Shown here piece by piece: positions 47,543 through 60,490 of a stretch of 64,000 nucleotides of DNA. The DNA lies in NCBI GenBank assembly GCA_036971715.1, contig JAVHJL010000006.1:2728001-2792000 (forward strand), given 5' to 3'. Origin of the DNA: Arthrobotrys musiformis. Lineage: Eukaryota; Ascomycota; Orbiliomycetes; Orbiliales; Orbiliaceae. Position 1 is the first letter of the stretch; every line of letters starts with the position of its first letter. The notes beneath the pieces were generated by a model that made no database searches, had not been told where the DNA came from, and saw only the letters and a list, made by a program, of their open reading frames with translations. The position numbers and the translations under genes are program-made.

Positions 47543-49288
47543 TTTTGTTTAGCAGTAATGTGGTGATGAATGTAAATGGTGTTTTAAATACAATGTTTTC
47601 GAATATTACGTGAGAATTGAAGGTATTTATGGTGTTTTAATTATAAAGTATTAAATTTCACCTCGTAAACTAGACCTAGATACCTAAGTAGGTACCTTTA
47701 TACACCATATAGCCAAACCGTAAAGCGCTAGCTGTCGCTTCATGATATTTTGGGTACCCATATCAAATCCTCAAAATGACTCCGGCATACATACCAATCT
47801 ACATAGCTGAATAGTCGGGCTATACGCACGCCAAATGATTAATATTAAATTCTGACAGATAACTTATAACAACGAACCACCGGGTGCGCTCTAACTATTG
47901 CACACAGCGCAAGCCAAAACATCGACTAACCTTACAATAACCAATCTCAGCCCCCGCTAGAACATCCAGGCATACCCGACTACTTCTCGGTCTCGGGAAG
48001 TCCGCAGGATAGCCCAGTAACGCTCACGCGATAGACCCCTGCGAATGTGACTCGAGGACTCGCCGACTGCGATCGGTCGATTCATGAGGCATATGCACGC
48101 CATATGCATTCGGTTCCCACCTAAGCCCGTTTAAGCGGTTGGTTTAAATGGTCTCTCTTTTAAACAGAACTTTGATTCGATTAATTCGAGGCGAAACGGC
48201 AAAATATAGCTGGCTGCTATCAAGTTCCGTGGTGTTAAAATCATGAATCTGCTCGCGGTGAAATATTCGAAAATAGGTATTTCGACTGTCAAGCTGCACT
48301 ATCCGGTTTTGCAGCTTAGCTTTGTAGTTGTTTGATACACACATATAACGGCGAGCCTGAGGCGATGCTATAGTCGATTGCAAACCTGATTGATATAAGT
48401 AATTTAAATATCACATCCACCAGCCATACTCAAGAATAGACCGCCCCGATATGTCCTCAGCCTCAACACGCAAAATACAACATCTCCCAGCCAAAACACA
48501 GGCCGGATATTCGGAACAGCTAGTCAAAAACAGCCTACAAAAAATAACGTTATAACTGATAGTAATCCAACTGCTCCAGGGCAGCCTGGTCGATAATATT
48601 CCACGCTATCTCTAAGCGCTCCTCCTAAGTACTAGTGACTACGACTAAATGCCCCCCAGGCGCAAAGCCACCGGGGATAAAGCCCCCTAAAACGACTGAC
48701 AGCAAAACGCAATGAAACGGGATTCAATATGCAAAGAAAAAGGAAAAAAGGAAAGGTAACGACCCAAAAAAAGTTATCCAATCCGGTTTGGTAAATTCAA
48801 GGCAGTCAAGAGTAAAAAATGTAGACTGCTGCTAGTATCTTAGAAAATACAGGTAAAAATTACGAGGAAAATACAAAAAGATAGTTGGTATCAGAGAAGA
48901 AGAAAAACGAAAATGCTAGGGAACCCGGACTTATTCACGGGATCCATGTGGAAAGAAAAGATATATACATAGGAAAGGCTTATTTCAACCGACGATCTTA
49001 AATGTCTTGTTGATAATGGTATGGAATATTAGAACGGATGGTACTTGTTCATAGTTGGATGCGATGCGAATATGGATGCTTTCGTGAATGATCGTTAACA
49101 CTGCCTTAAAAAAGAACCGTTGGCCCTTTCTTTCTTTTGTGATAGTTGGAGGGGATTTCTTTCTTTTCTCGAGTCTAATGATTAATAATTATAGAAAAGG
49201 TGGAAGAAAAATGTCTGATGTACACGAGACCAGGGAATGGTAAAGAAAGGTAATAAAAAAGGATTAAGAATAAGAATGGTTAATTTTT
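47543..49288. other. intergenic
   Basis: No gene is supported. It is AT-rich around 47.6-47.7 kb and 48.4 kb. The last 400 bases before 49288 are presumably the 3' untranslated region of the GPI-anchored protein gene. Confidence 0.5.
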
Positions 49289-49996
49289 TTAGGCAATGTT
49301 GGCAATCAATGCAAAGACTCCAATAGCAACGCCGAAAGCAGTGACGCGGACGGCAGCACCGCTGTTAGGAGTATCATCCTGAGAGCTGAATGGGCTACCA
49401 TTGGAGCTTCCGCTATTGCTCGAGCTGGAACTTGTGGTGCTAGCAGCGCCACTGGAGGTTTGGAGGGTGGTCGGAGCGTAGGTGTTCTCTGGGAAAGCAA
49501 CTGTCTGGGAGGCGGTGGTGTCAGGAACCGAGGTGTCGATGACAAGACCAGTTGGTTCAGATTGACCTTCGGTGGCGGAGGTAGCTTCAACGACGCCAGA
49601 GAAGGAAAGCTGGACGACAGAGGAGGAGGGAGTCTTTCCTGGCCCAGAGATGAAGGTTGGGGTAGCAGATGTAGAATCATCGCTTCCACCGCTGGCGGCG
49701 TTTGTGCAGAGAGCAGGAACAAGGCCGTCGTTTAGAGCAGCAAGAAGAAGATTCTGTGGCTTCTTGGCGTCCTTGCAGACCCCCTTGAGAGTCTTCTCAA
49801 GGGACTGAAGTTGCTCTTGACAAGCATCTGAACACTTGCCTGGGAGGAAACCACAGGACATGAGGGGGATTGAGTATTGAGAAGCACACTTGTCATTGGC
49901 ATCTCCGAGATCGGAAGAGATGTCATAAAGGGAGAAAGCAGAGATGGCGGATGGGAGGACTGCAAAAGCAGCGAAGGCGAGAGTTGAGAAACGCAT
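49289..49996 (-). CDS. GPI-anchored Ser/Thr-rich cell-surface protein
   Basis: An intronless 235-aa protein. Residues 1-19 form a signal peptide (MRFSTLAFAAFAVLPSAIS). A small Cys-rich domain follows (about 20-105) with six cysteines at DKC, MSC, GKC, DAC, GVC and ALC, probably three disulphides; this is not the eight-Cys CFEM pattern. Residues about 105-210 are Ser/Thr/Pro-rich and likely O-mannosylated. The end is a classic GPI-attachment signal: a Ser/Asn/Gly-rich segment (TPNSGAAVR) followed by a hydrophobic tail ending IGVFALIANIA. It resembles the GPI-anchored serine-rich proteins widespread in ascomycete walls. The role is probably structural or surface-related, and no enzyme motif is seen. 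Confidence 0.88.
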   Translation of the reverse strand: MRFSTLAFAAFAVLPSAISAFSLYDISSDLGDANDKCASQYSIPLMSCGFLPGKCSDACQEQLQSLEKTLKGVCKDAKKPQNLLLAALNDGLVPALCTNAASGGSDDSTSATPTFISGPGKTPSSSVVQLSFSGVVEATSATEGQSEPTGLVIDTSVPDTTASQTVAFPENTYAPTTLQTSSGAASTTSSSSSNSGSSNGSPFSSQDDTPNSGAAVRVTAFGVAIGVFALIANIA

Positions 49997-52900
49997 TTTG
50001 GATGAAGATATTTGAGATGTTGTTGGATTTGACAGAGGTTGGTGGTGATATCAAGCAGCTGTAGTTATTGCTGTAGTTTGCTGGAGTATAAAAAAAAATA
50101 AGAAAAATGAAAGATGTCGAATGAGTGTGTTTTTCAGGCAGAAATGTATTGATCACCAGGATATTTGTTTCTCTGAAATGAATTGGCGTGAAGGAGTGTA
50201 AGTGCAGACGATGCTGTGATGCAGGACTGAGTAGTGCTGAGGTTGTTCTGAATATCAAACTCTACCAAAGGAACAGTCTAGTAATCCTGGCTAACCAACA
50301 AATAAAGAAAGTAAAAAAACCAACAATCCTGCAGAAAAATGGAAGCCCAAAAATGTCAAAGGAGAGACTGAAGGTTGAACAATAGTGAAAGAAGAGGAAG
50401 AAGAAGAGGAAATGTTTCGATGTTTTATGAAACCTGTAGAAAAGAAAAGCCGGGCTTGAGGGAAAGTCGAAATGAAACTCGGAGTTCGGCAACGGTGGGC
50501 GTTCTGGCAACTTTATCCCAGATAAATGAGTGGATGCAGGCTTCTCCCAAGCTAAGTCTTAAAATGTCGGCGGACCTTTTTATTGGCGTCAAACCCAGGT
50601 GCGGTGTGCAATCTGTAATATGCAAGATGATGCAAAGCAAGGGATTTGAGGTGGAGACTTTTTATCTTGTTGGATTTAGTGAGAGAAAAAGGGAAAAGGG
50701 CCTCCAGGGTCTTCTTTCGTTTTGGTCGGACAGTTCAATTCAAACAAAACAGGCGTCTGCTCAACACTGATGAGAAGTCAAGGAAGAAGAAGGAAGGAAA
50801 GGAGTCGTTAATGTGAAGGAAAGGAGAGGAAGGACGGAAGGTAATGTAGATCAGATGAAGAATTGGATGTCCCGTAAGTTTTAAACCGTTTACTACCACC
50901 AGTCATGGCGTTTGGAGTGGAACCAGGTTTGGCAGTGGGCTCTGCATGCTATGCAATGGCGCTCCATACCTGGCGCATATTGGTCTCGCATATCATGATA
51001 TTCCCAGAGCGGGGAAAGGAATAAGGGCCGCCGCAGACATTTTCCCCCTTGAGCCTGGTCGAATCGAACGTTTCCTGACCGGCTCGACACAGAGACCGTC
51101 AAGAATCAACTGTCGAAAACACCGGTAGCCTGACATGATTGATGCTGTGCCATGAAATTCGCTCCTCCTGGTTTCGTCCGGCTTGAGGTTTTGACCCGAC
51201 CAATCGCGGGCCTCAAGCAGCCTCTAGTGATAAACATGAAACGTCTGATCAAGACCCTGGACGCCATTTCCTCATCCGCCAGTTTGCTTGGTTTCGCAAA
51301 GGTCTCGCTAAAGCAGGTCAGGTTGGCAGGCATCATGGTATTTGGCATTTGGCAGCAACTCTCTTTTTTCTCTTTCTTTTTTTTTTTGTGAACCCATGGC
51401 GGCCGCGGTCGTATGGACGCTGGAGGCAGGTGGAAAAGGCCGTCAGCGTTGAACAAAGTACCCTTTTCTCACATAATATAAGCCTCGCATTGGGCGATCG
51501 CAATTGTGAAATACGATGATTTTCACGTTCAAGTTCGCGAGACCATGCACCAAGGGCGACCGTCTTTCAGCTGCACCATCTGTCGATGCCATAGTCGGGT
51601 ATGTTTCTCATTCCAACCGGAAGCATCCAACCAGCTGAGACTCGAGAGGCATCTCGACTCCAGACTTCCCCCCTCTTTAGCCCCTCTCGCCACCCATCTG
51701 GTGGCGTCCAAGCCCGGATACCCATCGGATCTTGAAAAGCCATGATATGATTTCATAAGATCAACCATCATCTCCCCCCCAGCCACGCCCGGCTCACAGC
51801 GACGAATGGCGAAAGGAAAAAACCGAAATAAAATGCAGCCTGTGTGCTGTGCGGTTGTCTTAAGATTGACCAAGTTTCAGAAGTGCCATGGGAAGTTGTT
51901 GAAAGAGGCCTTGGCTGGTTCGGCAGCCTCAACCGACAGGCAGAATCGTTGGCGCTTTAGCTTCGGAAGACTCCACTCTTCATGGCTAGGCCAGGTTAAA
52001 CACGAGAATGTCGAAGCGAATTCGAAGATCCAAAAAGTTTGTATGCTTTTGCACAGCCTCACTAACTTCATGAGATAGATTAAAATTTTCTTCTGTTCGG
52101 ATGTTGGCATGCTGTGGGACGTCTATCGACTGACTGTTGTCGACGGAATTTAATAGTTGCAAATTGTAAAGGGGTTGCACAAATTAACTCGAATTGCATA
52201 CAATTTGTATATTGTATAGAGTACAATCGTTTAAACAATTAAAATCCATGCAATGCTAAAAATATCATGTGAGGACCCCTTATTCACAATTCTAAGTTTT
52301 CGGTCGAGTTGGGTAGGTTCATATCATGACTCGATCGATATATATACCCATGATTAATCTAGTTGGTTGAGTTTATTCGGATGGGCGTACATGTATTTCG
52401 ATGAGCTAGCTAGAACCAGTCGTGAATAGGTATACGATCGATGCTTCGTATTCCTTTGTAGATTCACTTGAGACGTTGGCTGTTGACATCACATGTTGGT
52501 TTCAGCACCGATTGGGATTCACCAACTGAATCAAGTACTAGCTACCTAGCTAAAAACTATCGACATATGAACCCATGTAGATGTCTGTCTACAGGATCGA
52601 CCGTATAGGAGGTATCAGCGTAGAAGCTGCCTAATCGCTGTCGATTAGCGCGCTAAACAGGGCAATCGGTACTTCATATCCCTCCGACCTCGCAATACGA
52701 AGAAAATAATAATCTTCTTCTTTTTCTTCACTTCAAAAGGAGCTCCACTAGCTTCGTTATTGGCTGCCGCACGGAAGCCGACAGGAACGTGACTCGAAGA
52801 TCTTAAACCTTCAATCTTAATATTCCGTCTCACAATCCACTCTCCTCGCTTGCCAAAATAACGTTGTAAAAGAATGCCTTCTCACATTCTTGTGGGCCGG

Positions 52901-53141
52901 GCCCACGCATATCCGAACGTTACATGGCCGAAGTCGAGTGTCACTGTATCAGAGTGATACAAATGACATCAAAGACCCTTTCCCGTCTTTTATGTTTCTG
53001 TGGCATGATCGGATGAACTCGAACCAGCGGATCCAATATCCCTGATCTACCATAGCCGGATCCACCTTGAGACCATCGCCATCACCATGAGAAACAATGA
53101 AGCTCTCACACTCTCACACTGTGACATTCGAAAATCAACCT
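49997..53141. other. gene-free stretch, 3.1 kb
   Basis: The first 600-900 bases are probably promoter and leader of the GPI-protein gene, with purine-rich runs (GAAGAAGAGG) around 50385-50410. The 131-codon frame at 50375-50770 lies in this purine-rich DNA and shows no family features. No gene is supported in 51-53 kb. Confidence 0.5.
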
Positions 53142-54355
53142 TCATATGATCAGCTCCTCAACTTCCATCCCACATTCCAGGCACTTCTTCACCCCCATCC
53201 CATTATCGCCTCCCATCAATTCACCCCACTCATGCACATGTTTCCCCTTACTCGAACCTTCGAACCTTCCATTCCTTTTCCAAGTCTCAACCCTAGTCCT
53301 CTTTTTCAAATCCAACAGTCGTTTCTGAAATTTTGCTTCCTTCCGCCTTTTTTGGTCTTCCGTTCTCCGTTCGTACTCTGCATCCAATGCTTCTGGTGAA
53401 CCCCATTTCTTCCATGCGAACTCCTCGACTTGGTATCGTAGGTACAGATTCATTGTTGCCCAGTTCGCTTTGTGAGGATTTGGTTTCTCCATATGAGGTA
53501 GTAGCTCCTCGTCCCGTAGTTCCGCTGTTGTCGCACCGTTAGTTAGCCCAACATCCAACAGTAACAGTAACAACTTTTTTTTTTTTTTAAGAGATTGTAA
53601 CATACGGTCCGTCAACAGGTAATCCTCCCTGCATTCCGTCTTCGTCAAAAGACTATACTTGTCCGGGAGCTTGTCTTTGCATTTCCCACAAACCCGACAG
53701 TTGAATACCTCAAGAAGACTCCAATCTAACTCCAAACTCTCACACTCAAAGCATTTTTTACCGCCTTGTGTGATAGCTGGCTCGAATATTCCCTTCTTCT
53801 CCTTCTGTAGCCTCTTTTTAAGCTGTTGTTTATCCCAATCTTCCAGCGTCATGTTCGCCGGCTTCCCCGCCGCTTCCGCAGCCGCGAGAAGTGATCTTGG
53901 ATCATCGGATACAGATATGAAGCCACCCTTCGTATCCGCCATTTTTGAAAGATCGTACTCGACAAATTTCTGAAACTTTTTTGCCGGTTGAATGGCATCT
54001 ATAGGACGGATATCTTTTGCATTACGGACGTTTTTTGCGTGTTCTGGTCTACTGGGAGTAATCGTAGATACAGCAGCGCTGTCGAATGTGCGTTTTGTAC
54101 CGCGGGGTAGAGGGGCCGTTGCTGCTGCTGCTGTGCTCGCATCTTGCTCTTTTTGCTGGCGTAGGGCCTTGGCCTTTAAACGTTCGGTTTCCTATTTTAT
54201 ATGTTAGATCGATTCCGTGACTTCCATATATTGGTATCGTGACGACATACTAGCTTTCGAACTTGCTCTGGCGTCAGAGGTGCATTCGCTTTGGTAAAGT
54301 GTCGGGAAGGTGTAACTGGCGGTCCAGCCGTCAGATCAGGTGGTGGAGTGCTCAT
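53142..54355 (-). CDS. rad14: nucleotide-excision repair damage-recognition protein Rad14/XPA
   Basis: Three exons, 54355-54251, 54191-53606 and 53524-53142 (introns of 59 and 81 nt), encode 357 aa. The zinc finger has C182-x2-C185-x17-C203-x2-C206, the XPA spacing. It is followed by YLLTDPELRDEELLPHMEKP, formed exactly across the second splice junction, and by NPHKANWATMNLYLRYQVEEFAWKKWGS cut into the DNA-binding domain. Rad14/XPA binds distorted DNA and helps position TFIIH, RPA and the XPF-ERCC1 nuclease in nucleotide-excision repair. The N-terminus (1-118) is disordered, with an Ala-rich stretch and basic blocks. The C-terminus ends with a CLECGMEVEELI-type fungal extension. The second intron is 81 nt, stop-free and holds a T14 tract (plus strand), so a retained-intron product would gain 27 residues. 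Confidence 0.95.
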
Positions 54356-54872
54356 AGTGTGATTCCTCTATATGGTTACGTCAAATATCGAGCTTAGATG
54401 GTTTATAAACGGTCGCCTTGTCCGCGAGGGTGTTTATTGCGATCGTAGGAGACTCCTAGATGTTGGCGCAGAAGGTTGCAGTGGTGAAAGATTGAGAAGG
54501 CGGTGGAGGTTTGGCGCGTGTTGAGTTAGTCATTCTCCCAATGAACGCGGCCCGCTATCACGGGGCTCCGCATTTTACCCTCCCATAGCCCATACGCCCC
54601 ATATAGTGCACTATAGGTACTATATAGAGATAGGGAAGTCTGCGCCCGCCCATTGTACGTGTATACTATATCAATAGACCATCTTTATAATTGTATATAA
54701 CACTGTAGTGGCCAAATAATGCGTCTGAGAAAGACATAGAATGGGATTGGATATCTAATTAGAAAGCTCGCGGTTAATTGGTATTAGATCCCGTGCAAAC
54801 ACAGACGCCTGTAATCGCTATTATATTGATACAATTCATAATCAGGAAGTATTAAGTCAGGTTCTATTCTAT
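54356..54872. other. short intergenic region
   Basis: Lies between two minus-strand genes. It includes the Rad14 promoter and the 3' region of the DUF218-like gene, with a TATA-rich segment at about 54600-54700. No gene is supported. Confidence 0.5.
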
Positions 54873-56096
54873 TCATTCGACCCCCTTGCTCCAAGGCAGG
54901 TCGCCGGGGTACTGCTGCGTCTTCCCGTCCTTGATGGCATCGTCATTCATGCACCACCTCAAGAGGTCCTTAAGCTCCGGGCAGGTAACTTCGTACCCGT
55001 GCCTCGTCCTGAACGGATTCCTCCCTTTCCTCTTACTTTTCAAATCCGGATCCGTGCAGCCGTGCGGGTCGTCTCTAAACTGTTTCAACAACCCTTCTTT
55101 CTCGCCTTTGACGAATCCTTCCAGTTGCACTGGGTCCTCCGTATTGTCGATGCCGATGTATCTGAATTGATCTGGAGGGAACCTTATAGCGGCACGATGT
55201 TCCGTACTAAATCGCTCCCGCTTGAACTCGAAGCCGACGACCGTGAGCTTTGTGGGGTAGTTTGAGGTGTATTCGTGGAATCTGCAGATGCTGAAGAGCA
55301 GGTTTTCGTAGGAGTCGCGGGCAAACTCCTCGGTGGTGGAGCGATTGAAGAGAGACGAACTCGGCTCGATCAGCTTGGAGAGATAGGCTAGAGACTTTAA
55401 TGGTAGTAATGATCTTGTTAGCTACGGCACTGCAACGATATTTAAAGCCGGTTGACATACCCAGTAGCTTTGAGCTTCACTGGCAGGACCAGCAAAGTTC
55501 CTGGTCTCTCCACCTGTGAATATCAACAGAGTGTTCTCACTATCCCGTGCCATCTTGACACCGGCCATGATATGGGCCTTGAATGTCTTCGCCAAACCAT
55601 GCTGATAGGGCAGCAGGGTCCACTCCGATTCATCCTGACCTAGCGTATTCCCTCCCATCCAGATCGCATGGCCAGCTACGACTACCAGATGCGTGATATC
55701 TGTCCTCGGAGGACCACCATCGTACTCGGCCACGACCTCTGCTCCGGGAGTCTGGTACGGCGAAGTTTTCAAAAGCGTGAAGAAGGTGTATATGACCAAG
55801 ATAATCAATAACGCCGTCTGCCACGATATTCTCCACGAACGACGGACGATCTGAGGCAATGGCGGCGAGTACTGGCCCAACGGTGTCGCCGGCCGTGAAA
55901 TACGGACCTCTGGCGGTCGAGGAGACGGCGACCGTGGGATCGGGACCTGGACATTCTCGGCAGCGAGAAAACCGCTCGAACGGTTCTCGTGGGCAGACGA
56001 TCCGGCGGCGGCGGAGTAGAGTGGTAGCGATAGTTCCACGTCTTGATCGTCCCGCCGCGTGGAGAACAAGCTACCAACTTTGGAAGTGCTGAACAT
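54873..56096 (-). CDS. DUF218-like single-pass membrane protein
   Basis: Two exons, 56096-55461 and 55394-54873 (66-nt intron, GTATGT donor), encode 385 aa. The N-terminal 90 residues are cytosolic-type, Pro/Ser-rich. One membrane helix follows at about 92-109 (WQTALLIILVIYTFFTLL). The rest carries the DUF218 pattern: THLVVVAGHAIW, then TLLIFTGGETRNFAGPASEAQSYW, TEEFARDSYENLLFSICRF and LTVVGFEFKRERF. Bacterial DUF218 proteins (SanA/YdcF/ElyC) are linked to envelope functions and bind nucleotide-like ligands. The fungal members are Golgi or ER membrane proteins of unknown activity. The acceptor choice (AAAG at 55395) is set by the reading frame. Confidence 0.85.
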
Positions 56097-57754
56097 GGAG
56101 ACGGTCCGTCGGACGGGCGGGAACAGGAAGACGAATTGCTCGAAGACAAGCCGCTTGCGGAAGAATCCCTTCTATTGGATTGCCGGGGGCATTGTTCCTG
56201 CCTTTTCCCTTCGCGATTGAATTTGGAGAACGAGTGAGATGGTGACACCTTGGCTTGGTGGAGGAGGTTGAGGTAGTGGTGATAAGAGGTCGACCAAGAC
56301 GGTGCATTCAGCTTGTCTGCCAACACGGTTTGGGCGTTGCATAACCCACGCATTCAACCAACTACATCTCGAGGCTATGTTACTCTATGTAATGGCCGTA
56401 ATCTTACAATATGCGTCATCACCACATGCGATTTCTCACTCGCTGGGGGTTTGGGGATTTGAGGCTCTTGATATCCATATCTGCTATCTCGACACTTTTT
56501 ATGTCCGGCGGGATATTAATAGTAAGTTGATATCAAATGATATGGTGGCTTGAGCCTGCTGACAGAGTAACGTAATGTGCAGAACATGACAGATCCTATC
56601 GATTCGTGGGGAAGCAGGCCAAGCTAACTAACGAAGTAAGCTGTTTGGACCGAACCCGAACCAATTGGCTGGCCCCTGTCATGTCATCCATTGGCTAGGC
56701 CAGGCCACGATGAGGAGGCGGGGGGCACCATCCATCCATCGGTTGTGCGTCCCAGTCCCGTGCTCAGCTTGTCCGAAGCCATGTCTGCGTCTGCCGGGAT
56801 TGGGGAAACAGGATGAGATCAGTCAGGAAGGCAGGAAGGGAAGACGGATGAGAGCATGACTTTCCTGCCACCCGATTTTGTCTCAGCAGCATGTTTGCGG
56901 TTCGCAGTGCTATCGTGGTGAACTTCTAGTCTGATCCGATGCATCATACCTCATCTCTCTCCATCACCATTGCATCGCCATTGGGAATCACATCTCTGCT
57001 GCCCCATCGAATTCAACCGTTGGAACAGTTGTATACTTGCATCACCGCTTGTACTACATCAGATCGCACGAGAAGAGAAAAAAGAGACCAGGAAAAAAAG
57101 CCCATCATATCATATCACATCTGAAGCTGTCCTTTTGGGTAAGTCGAACAGAAACCAGAGCTCAGAGTACATGACGTCCCCCAGCTGCTTCGCAATATGG
57201 TTTCTCGACATGCATGAAATGTACCACCACGAGCCCATCCAAGGAACCATTCTACTGACACGTCGGTCAAACGGTACAGGTCCCTTCTCCAATTAGATTT
57301 CGCGACTCGGGTGCTTGTTCGGTCAGGTACCTTCAAGGCAAATATCTGCCCCAAAGTTACCCAGTTTTACGAGGGGGGACACACGCCTCTCGCTTTTTCG
57401 TAGAATCCCCGCAGGCCGACGGGTCCTCACTAGTTCATTGCCGTACTGCCTTTTTGCCCTGAAGAAAACCTCAAGCAGAAGAGCAGAGCGAAAATAAGAA
57501 AAAAAAGAAAAGAAAAAAAGGAATTTTGAAAATTCCCTTGCCTCTCGTATTCCTTTATCTACTATCTGTACTCTTTTTGAGTAACTTGGGAATTATTCTT
57601 TTGAAATAATTCCCTTTTTACTCCTCATCTTCCATTCAAACTGGCTTCAGCATTTGGTTGGTTGAAACAGAGTATCAACGAACTCACCGCGCCACCTCCC
57701 GAAACAGAACCGGAACCCACTCCACCGCCAGTCGCACCCAGACGACGCCCCGAG
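56097..57754. other. divergent intergenic region
   Basis: Separates the minus-strand DUF218-like gene from the plus-strand Glu/Ala-rich gene and should hold both promoters. CATC-rich and A-rich tracts lie at 56930-57120 and 57480-57520. The longer ORFs near 56.1-56.3 kb overlap the leader of the DUF218-like gene and look like shadows. No gene is supported. Confidence 0.5.
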
Positions 57755-60490
57755 ATGCCTCCAAAGAAAGGAAAGAAAAACAAGCGGAACAGCGTGGTTC
57801 AAATCCCCAAAGAGAATGGTGGTAAGTTCAACAATCGCAATTCCATCATCAATTCCCTGACAAATGCAACTTTTCTTCCCCCCCTCGCAAAACCCAATCG
57901 TTCGCGACATGCCCAACCATGAACCTGTCGCCTCCCATTAAAGATAAGGCAGGCAGAAAGTCAAAATAGGGTGGTGCCCCTCTCTTATGGTAGCGAATCA
58001 CCATAAATCCTCGCATGATAACTGCGCTGCATCCCGTCATATTTTCACATTATATAAAATCGCTATACTATATCGCGCACGCACCAAGCAGAACAGGGCG
58101 TGGTGTTTTATGCATTGCCAGTCTGTCACGCATCAAAACTCACTAAACCCTAGTCTGGCTGCGTCATTTAAAATTTTTTTTCCAAATCGATTGAACAAAG
58201 TACTTTCTTCAAATAATCATTGATAACCAACAATGTTTTAATCAGACGCAGATTCTTCACTTAATAGCCCCGCTGTGGAGACGCCAATGACCGAGAGTCA
58301 AGAATTTATTACACCAGCCGATAGACCCGATAATCCGTTAGACAAGCCTATCGCGAACGGCGCTGCTGCTGCGGATTCAATTGATAAAGACGCGATGGCT
58401 AAAGCTGAAGGCGACGAAGCTGCCGCTGCTTGGGGGTTGGATGATGATAAGGGGAAGGGCGTTGTTGGCGAACCTGACGCGATCCCGGACACAGCCGAGA
58501 AGTTTGAAAATGGTTCCGCGGACCACAAGCCCGCTGAAGTGAATGGCCACGTTCACAAGGACGAAGAGCCAAAAGCTGAAGAGCCCAAAGACGAGGAGCC
58601 AAAGACCGAAGAGCCAAAAGCCGAGGAACCAGAATCGAAAGCCGAGGACCCCAAGGACGACATCCCTGACACGAAAGCCGAGGAGCCCTCCGAGGATGAG
58701 AAGAAGCCAGTCCCGGTTGACCTTGATATTCCAGATACCGCGGACGCCAAGGAACACATTCCCGAAGAACCCGTTGCCGATAAAGCGGCTACAGAGCCTG
58801 CCGCAGATGAGCCCGCAGGTGGCAAGTCATTAGCAGACGAACTCGCGGCTGTCGAAGCCGGTGAAGAAGAGGAGGAAGAGACCCCAGCTGACAAGGCGGC
58901 TGTGGAAGAACCCCAAACCGAGAAGCCTACAGATGAGGAACCGACAACGGAGAAACCAACCGGAGAGGAGGCTGCTGGGGAGGAAGCTTCCGCCGAGGAA
59001 AAGGTCGAAGAACCTGCTGTAGACGCTACAGCCGCAGTCGAAGATGCGCCTGAGACTGAAGTTAAAGCTGAAGAGCCCGAAGCCGTTCAGGATGCACCTG
59101 TGCCAGAGCCTACAGCTACTGAAGCTGCGCCTGAAGGAGAAGCGGCCGTAGAAGAGAAAACATCTCCTGAAGCCGAAGCTGCCACAGAAACCGAAGCTGC
59201 CCCTGAAGCTACAGCTGAACCAACTGTAGAAGAAGCAGCACCAGAAGAAGCGGCACCAGAAGAAGCAGCACCAGAAGAGCCAGCTGTTCAAAAACGACCA
59301 GTCATGGAAGCGCCAAAGCCCTCAACGCTCGCCTCCCTGACATCCACCGACCGAGATTTCACCTCGACAAGATATCAATCGACAACGTCTCCGCAATTCC
59401 TCAACAAGCCTCACCAAGCGGCAAACCACTCCCTCGACCTAGACGATAGGAACATGCAGTCATCTGTCAACAATTGGTATAAGAAGATCTTTTCGTTTGC
59501 AGACTCTCTAAACTGGAGACCGGGTTGGGACCATCTCGAAGAATTCGATCACTTGGTCAAGTCGACCGAGGCCGCCCTGTCCCAGATATCCCTCGCCCCA
59601 GCTCAAGAGTGGTGGGCTGAAAAACCAAAAGACACGTCAATTGACTGGGATAAGATCGATGAAGCCGGCGCTAAGTATGAAGAATTTTGGGAATGGAAGA
59701 GCAAGATCGCGCTTTCTGCCATTTTGGCAAACTTTGCCTGCAGGGAAATCTTCGGCAAGACGGTGTTCGGATTAGACGAAAAGATGACCAGAAAACTAGG
59801 TCTTGCCATGTCAGTCTTCACGAGGGATTTCGGTAAGTTCGACCTAATGTGTGAGCGGCGCTGTATACAACATTTTCTAACAGACTACGTTTAGGTGACG
59901 ATATCACCGCTACCAAATTCCGACACATGACACTCAAGTTGCTCCAAGAGTCTAAATCATTTGGAAGCAGCAGCAGAAAGCAGCTCGTCAAGCTATCACA
60001 AGAGCTAGCCAATGCTATTTCGCCACTTGCTCCCTTCCTCCCCGTCAAGGAGCCTCAAACCGAGGAAGAGAAGCAACAACAGGCCCACTACTCACCGTTG
60101 ACCCTTGCACTCTACGAAAAGGTTCTCTTTGCCACACATACCCTACATGACACCATCCAAAAGGATTACAAGTATTTTGCGCTCTTCCACCCCGTCCCCG
60201 GTGTCGAATTCGACGAGACAACTATGGAGGAATCAACATTCCAGGGTATCGGTGCTGGTAAGGGCTCTGTTGTCCTTGTTGCCCGGCCTGGTCTTGCAAG
60301 GCTAGGATTGCCGCGAGGCGGTGAACCTGAGGACATTGTCATTGTCCATAAGGCTCTCGTTGTCAGAGAGGACGCTTTGGAAGAGGGCTTGAAGCACTTT
60401 GATCCGCCAGCCGAAGAGGCAGCTCCAGAACCCCCAGCAGAGGCTGCACCATCTGAGACTGCACCCGCTGAAGAAGTCAAAGCGGAGTAA
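57755..60490 (+). CDS. conserved fungal protein with Glu/Ala/Pro-rich repeats
   Basis: Three exons, 57755-57821, 58246-59832 and 59895-60490 (introns of 424 and 62 nt), encode 749 aa. The N-terminus is Lys-rich (MPPKKGKKNKRNSVV). Residues about 95-370 are a low-complexity, strongly acidic region with repeated EEPK-type units (KAEEPKDEEPKTEEPKAEEP) and later EEAAPEEAAPEEAAPEEP. From about 376 to 725 composition turns normal and helical: NWYKKIFSFADSLNWRPGW, EEFWEWKSKIALSAILANF, ATKFRHMTLKLLQESKSFG and an extended segment GSVVLVARPGLARLGLPRGG. This part resembles a conserved fungal family of unknown function as far as I recall. The end returns to Ala/Glu/Pro repeats. The 424-nt first intron is the longest in the window. 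No function is assigned. Confidence 0.8.

Noticed and set aside
49289..49996. CFEM-domain assignment for the GPI-anchored protein
   Set aside because: Only six cysteines, with spacing that does not match the eight-Cys CFEM pattern.
50375..50770. 131-codon plus-strand ORF upstream of the GPI-protein gene
   Set aside because: Purine-rich leader-like DNA, no domain, likely promoter region of the minus-strand gene.
41567..56096. A secretory/GPI functional cluster
   Set aside because: The genes are on mixed strands, widely spaced and mixed with repair and acetyltransferase genes; proximity alone is not evidence.
55805..56353. 182-codon minus-strand frame overlapping the DUF218-like gene
   Set aside because: Ser/Arg-rich shadow in another frame of a clearly coding region.
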